Source: Gordonia jinhuaensis
GTDB lineage: Bacteria > Actinomycetota > Actinomycetes > Mycobacteriales > Mycobacteriaceae
Length of the DNA: 64,000 nt
Direction: 5' to 3'
Assembly: GCF_014639795.1 (NCBI RefSeq)
Contig: NZ_BMGC01000008.1
Coordinates: forward strand, 63,066 to 127,065
The notes below the pieces were generated by a model. The model had not been told where the DNA came from and searched no databases. It saw nothing but the letters and a program-made list of their open reading frames with translations. How positions within the stretch are numbered: position 1 is the first letter of the stretch; each line of letters starts with the position of its first letter. This document shows positions 61,725-64,000 of the stretch, one piece after another. The position numbers and the translations under genes are program-made.

Positions 61725-62261
61725 TCAGTGACCGAGCGCGTCGAGCACAGTCGACAGTTCGTCGGCGAATCCGAGTCGCGCGGCGATCATGCCGAGTTGT
61801 TCGTCGGCATACAGATCGGTGTCGCCGATGATCACGCTCATCACGGGCTCGGGAAGGCCCAGATCGGCGAGAATGCCGGCATCGCCCTCCCCCCACGGCT
61901 CCACATCGTCGAGATCGTCGGGATCGATGTCGGGGATGTCGACGTGCAGCTCGTCGAGGACGTCGGCAGCGATGTCGTAGTCGATCGCCGCGGTCGCATC
62001 CGAAACCAGCAGCCGTGCTCCGGCGGGTGCGGGGCGGATCACCACGAAGAACTCGTCGTCGACATCGAGGAGCCCGAACATCGCACCGGCGCTGCGCCGG
62101 TCCCGCAACTGACGCTCGGCGTCGGCCAGGCTGGTCAGAGCGCTCGAATCCAGCGACGAGACCGCCCAGGCCCCGTCCTCATGCACCACCGCAACAGCGA
62201 ACCCATCCAGCTGCTCGGTATCGCTATCCGTGTCCGCCGAGCGCTCGACTCCACCACTCAT
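61725..62261 (-). CDS. tRNA adenosine deaminase-associated protein
   Basis: Protein of 178 residues, strongly acidic (for example DIPDIDPDDLDDVEPWGEGD). The pattern FAVAVVHEDGAWAVSSLD at the start and FFVVIRPAPAGARLLVSDA in the middle identifies the actinobacterial gene that almost always precedes tadA. Its biochemical role is unknown. Confidence 0.87.
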   Translation of the reverse strand: MSGGVERSADTDSDTEQLDGFAVAVVHEDGAWAVSSLDSSALTSLADAERQLRDRRSAGAMFGLLDVDDEFFVVIRPAPAGARLLVSDATAAIDYDIAADVLDELHVDIPDIDPDDLDDVEPWGEGDAGILADLGLPEPVMSVIIGDTDLYADEQLGMIAARLGFADELSTVLDALGH

Positions 62262-62319
62262 GGGGTCACATTAGGACACCGAGCGGGTTCTCCCAAGTCC
62301 GATGTGCCAGGCTGGATCG

Positions 62320-63312
62320 GTGACGACCGTTGACCCGACTGACGCCCCGTCCGCCCCGGCATCCGACACCCTCGCGATCCTGGGATTAGGCCTGATCGGC
62401 GGGTCACTGATGCGCGCGGCCAGTGCCGCGGGATGGCGGGTGTACGGCTACAACCGCAGCGCCGAAACGGTCTCCTCGGCACTCGACGAGGGCTTCGACG
62501 CCGGCGCCGACCTTGCCGACGTGGTGGAACGAGCCGCGGCCGACGACGCGCTCATTGTGCTCGCCACCCCGGTGACCGCGCTCGACGAAGTGATTCCCGT
62601 GGTGCACGGCCAGGCACCCGACTGCGCGGTGACCGACGTGATCTCGGTGAAACAGCAGGTCGCGCGTGCGATGGCCCGGCACGCCCCCGGTCAGCGGTAT
62701 GTCGGCGGACATCCGATGGCCGGTACCGCACAGTCGGGATGGGCGGCCGGTCAGACCGACCTGTTCACCCGCGCCGTGTGGGCGATCGCCACCGACGACT
62801 CTGCCGACCCGGCCACCTGGGCGCGGGTCGCACGTCTGGCGCTCGACGTCGGCTCGGACGTCATCCCGGTGGCATCCGACGAACACGACCGCGCGGTGGC
62901 CGCAATTTCACATCTGCCCCACCTGACCGCGGCGGTCACCGCGGCCGTCGGCGCGGGCGACGGGGATCTGGCGCTGCACCTGGCGGCGGGGAGCTTCCGC
63001 GACGGCACGCGGGTCGCGGCCACCGCACCCGAACTGCAGCGCGCGATGCTCGAGGCCAATCGGATGGCACTGCTCAACAGCCTCAGCGAGACCATCGACC
63101 GGCTCGTCGCCGCACGCGACGAACTGCGCGACCGGGGCAGTGTCGAGACGCTGATCAACGACGGCCACCGCGCGCGACTGCGCTGGGAGGAACTCTCCGC
63201 AGCACAACCGCGGCCGATCAGTGGTGTGCAGATCGGGTCGCCGGGATGGCAGGCGCAGCTGCGTGCGCAGGCACTCGACGGACGCGTGTGGACCGGTCAG
63301 CAGACCGCGTGA
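62320..63312 (+). CDS. tyrA: Prephenate dehydrogenase
   Basis: Protein of 330 residues from GTG 62320; an ATG at 62302 would add six residues. NAD(P)-binding GxGxxG in LAILGLGLIGGSLMRAA, then TDVISVKQQV, GGHPMAGTAQSGW (catalytic His region) and SHLPHLTAAV. Converts prephenate (or arogenate) to the tyrosine precursor. Divergent from the tadA operon, a conserved actinobacterial arrangement. Confidence 0.92.
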   Translation: MTTVDPTDAPSAPASDTLAILGLGLIGGSLMRAASAAGWRVYGYNRSAETVSSALDEGFDAGADLADVVERAAADDALIVLATPVTALDEVIPVVHGQAPDCAVTDVISVKQQVARAMARHAPGQRYVGGHPMAGTAQSGWAAGQTDLFTRAVWAIATDDSADPATWARVARLALDVGSDVIPVASDEHDRAVAAISHLPHLTAAVTAAVGAGDGDLALHLAAGSFRDGTRVAATAPELQRAMLEANRMALLNSLSETIDRLVAARDELRDRGSVETLINDGHRARLRWEELSAAQPRPISGVQIGSPGWQAQLRAQALDGRVWTGQQTA

Positions 63313-63343
63313 ACCGGCGCTGACCGGCTCACACCGGGCTGGC

Positions 63344-63982
63344 TCAGATCCGCGTCGCCAGACCCGGGTAGTCGATGACGAACCCGTTGGTGTCGACCGT
63401 CAGTGTCGAGGAGGCGATCGGCGAGATCACCGCGACGCCGGAGGCCGAGGACGTGTACTGCATGACGTTGGGTTCCACCCGCCACTCCGGGAGATGGATG
63501 TAGACAACCGGAACGTCGAGTTCACCGGGGCTGCGGTGCAGGGCGTTGCGGCGGATCGGCAGCGCGTTGAAGAACGGGCTCAGCGCCAGGTCCACGTCCT
63601 CGGCACCACCGAAGTCGCCGTGCTCGACCCCGTTGGGCGTCTGGATCAGCCAGTTGCGCTCGGCGTCGCGGGTGATCGAGATCTGCGTCTCCCCCGATAC
63701 CCGCGTCAACATGATCGACAGTCGCCGCGTGACGCCGAGTTCGTTGGTCAGCAGGTCGTAGGAGGCGCTGAACGGCTCATGGTCGTCGGTGCCGGCCGCG
63801 ATGATCTGTCCGCTGGCCTTGAGACGCAGGCCGTTGGTCATCACGCGGACCTGCTCGAGGCGCTGCGCATCGACACCTTTCCAGGTGAAGATGGTCTTCA
63901 GCTCCGACGACGCGTCGTCGCTGCCGGACGTCTGCTCGCCGACTTCGACAGGGGTGTCTGGTGAACTCACGTCATCAAACAT
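63344..63982 (-). CDS. DUF1089 (putative glycolipid-binding) protein
   Basis: Protein of 212 residues, complete within the window. After an acidic tail of about 30 residues come beta-rich segments typical of the family: TIFTWKGVDAQRLEQVRV, YDLLTNELGVTRRLSIML, GGAEDVDLALSPFFNALPIR and VVYIHLPEWRVEP. The family is annotated as glycolipid-binding, but a biochemical role is not established as far as I know. Confidence 0.8.
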   Translation of the reverse strand: MFDDVSSPDTPVEVGEQTSGSDDASSELKTIFTWKGVDAQRLEQVRVMTNGLRLKASGQIIAAGTDDHEPFSASYDLLTNELGVTRRLSIMLTRVSGETQISITRDAERNWLIQTPNGVEHGDFGGAEDVDLALSPFFNALPIRRNALHRSPGELDVPVVYIHLPEWRVEPNVMQYTSSASGVAVISPIASSTLTVDTNGFVIDYPGLATRI

Positions 63983-64000
63983 AGGAGACCGGTCGCCCCG

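Overview
The window is high-GC (roughly two thirds G+C) chromosomal DNA. GTG starts, ATGA/TGATG stop-start overlaps and -10-only leaderless-looking promoters are frequent. Gene content and order point to a mycolic-acid actinobacterium (Mycobacteriales: Gordonia/Williamsia/Rhodococcus/Mycobacterium type). The supporting order is murT-gatD, a P-loop kinase, recR, ybaB, an SRPBCC protein, a FAD reductase plus CFA-synthase-like pair (tmsA/tmsB type), dnaX and an Rv3722c-type aminotransferase, which from memory parallels the M. tuberculosis Rv3712-Rv3722c region. A Stf0 trehalose sulfotransferase and a Prim-PolC/LigC pair agree. I see no prophage, transposase, integrase, CRISPR array or plasmid backbone.

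Layout. (1) 0.1-8.7 kb: two divergent ROK repressors, then a sugar ABC importer (binding protein, two permeases), a GH3 N-acetylhexosaminidase and a ROK sugar kinase, all closely linked. It looks like an amino-sugar (GlcNAc/chitooligosaccharide or cell-wall sugar) operon, but the first permease is broken by an internal deletion and frame change. An MsmK/UgpC-type ATPase converges on it. (2) 9.9-18.7 kb (minus): a tightly coupled operon with a fused two-NBD peptide-type ABC ATPase, two permeases, an isochorismatase-fold hydrolase, a solute-binding protein, a metallo-beta-lactamase-fold hydrolase, an unrecognised protein and an IPNS-like 2OG/Fe(II) oxygenase. (3) 18.9-26.7 kb: a TetR regulator, then a plus-strand operon of an APC permease, two DUF1989 (urea-carboxylase-associated) proteins, a urea-carboxylase-like protein that has only the carboxyltransferase half, and allophanate hydrolase. 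Matching palindromes stand before both operons, so (2) and (3) probably form one TetR-controlled nitrogen-scavenging regulon. This is the most novel part of the window.

(4) 26.7-31.3 kb: ClgR-like XRE regulator, histidine phosphatase, APH-type phosphotransferase, Stf0, formylglycine-generating enzyme, peroxiredoxin. (5) 31.4-46.4 kb: the conserved mycobacterial-type core block, ending with two tandem GT87 mannosyltransferase-like proteins, the aminotransferase, SRP RNA and tRNA-Ser(GGA). (6) 46.4-55.0 kb: accessory genes. Two paralogous secreted glycosidase-like proteins flank an MhpA-type flavin monooxygenase; then come a membrane protein, a MarR regulator with three matching operators, an MDR oxidoreductase, a Tat lipoprotein Rieske protein plus DUF2231 membrane partner, a Nudix hydrolase and a VOC protein. 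(7) 55.0-64.0 kb: Prim-PolC/LigC repair pair, GluQRS and a TGT-like enzyme lacking the usual zinc cysteines (queuosine-type tRNA modification), lipoprotein, MOSC protein, tRNA-Ser(CGA), CsbD-like protein, tadA with its partner gene, tyrA, and a DUF1089 (glycolipid-binding) protein.

All functions are read from sequence motifs and remembered family features. No database search was run.
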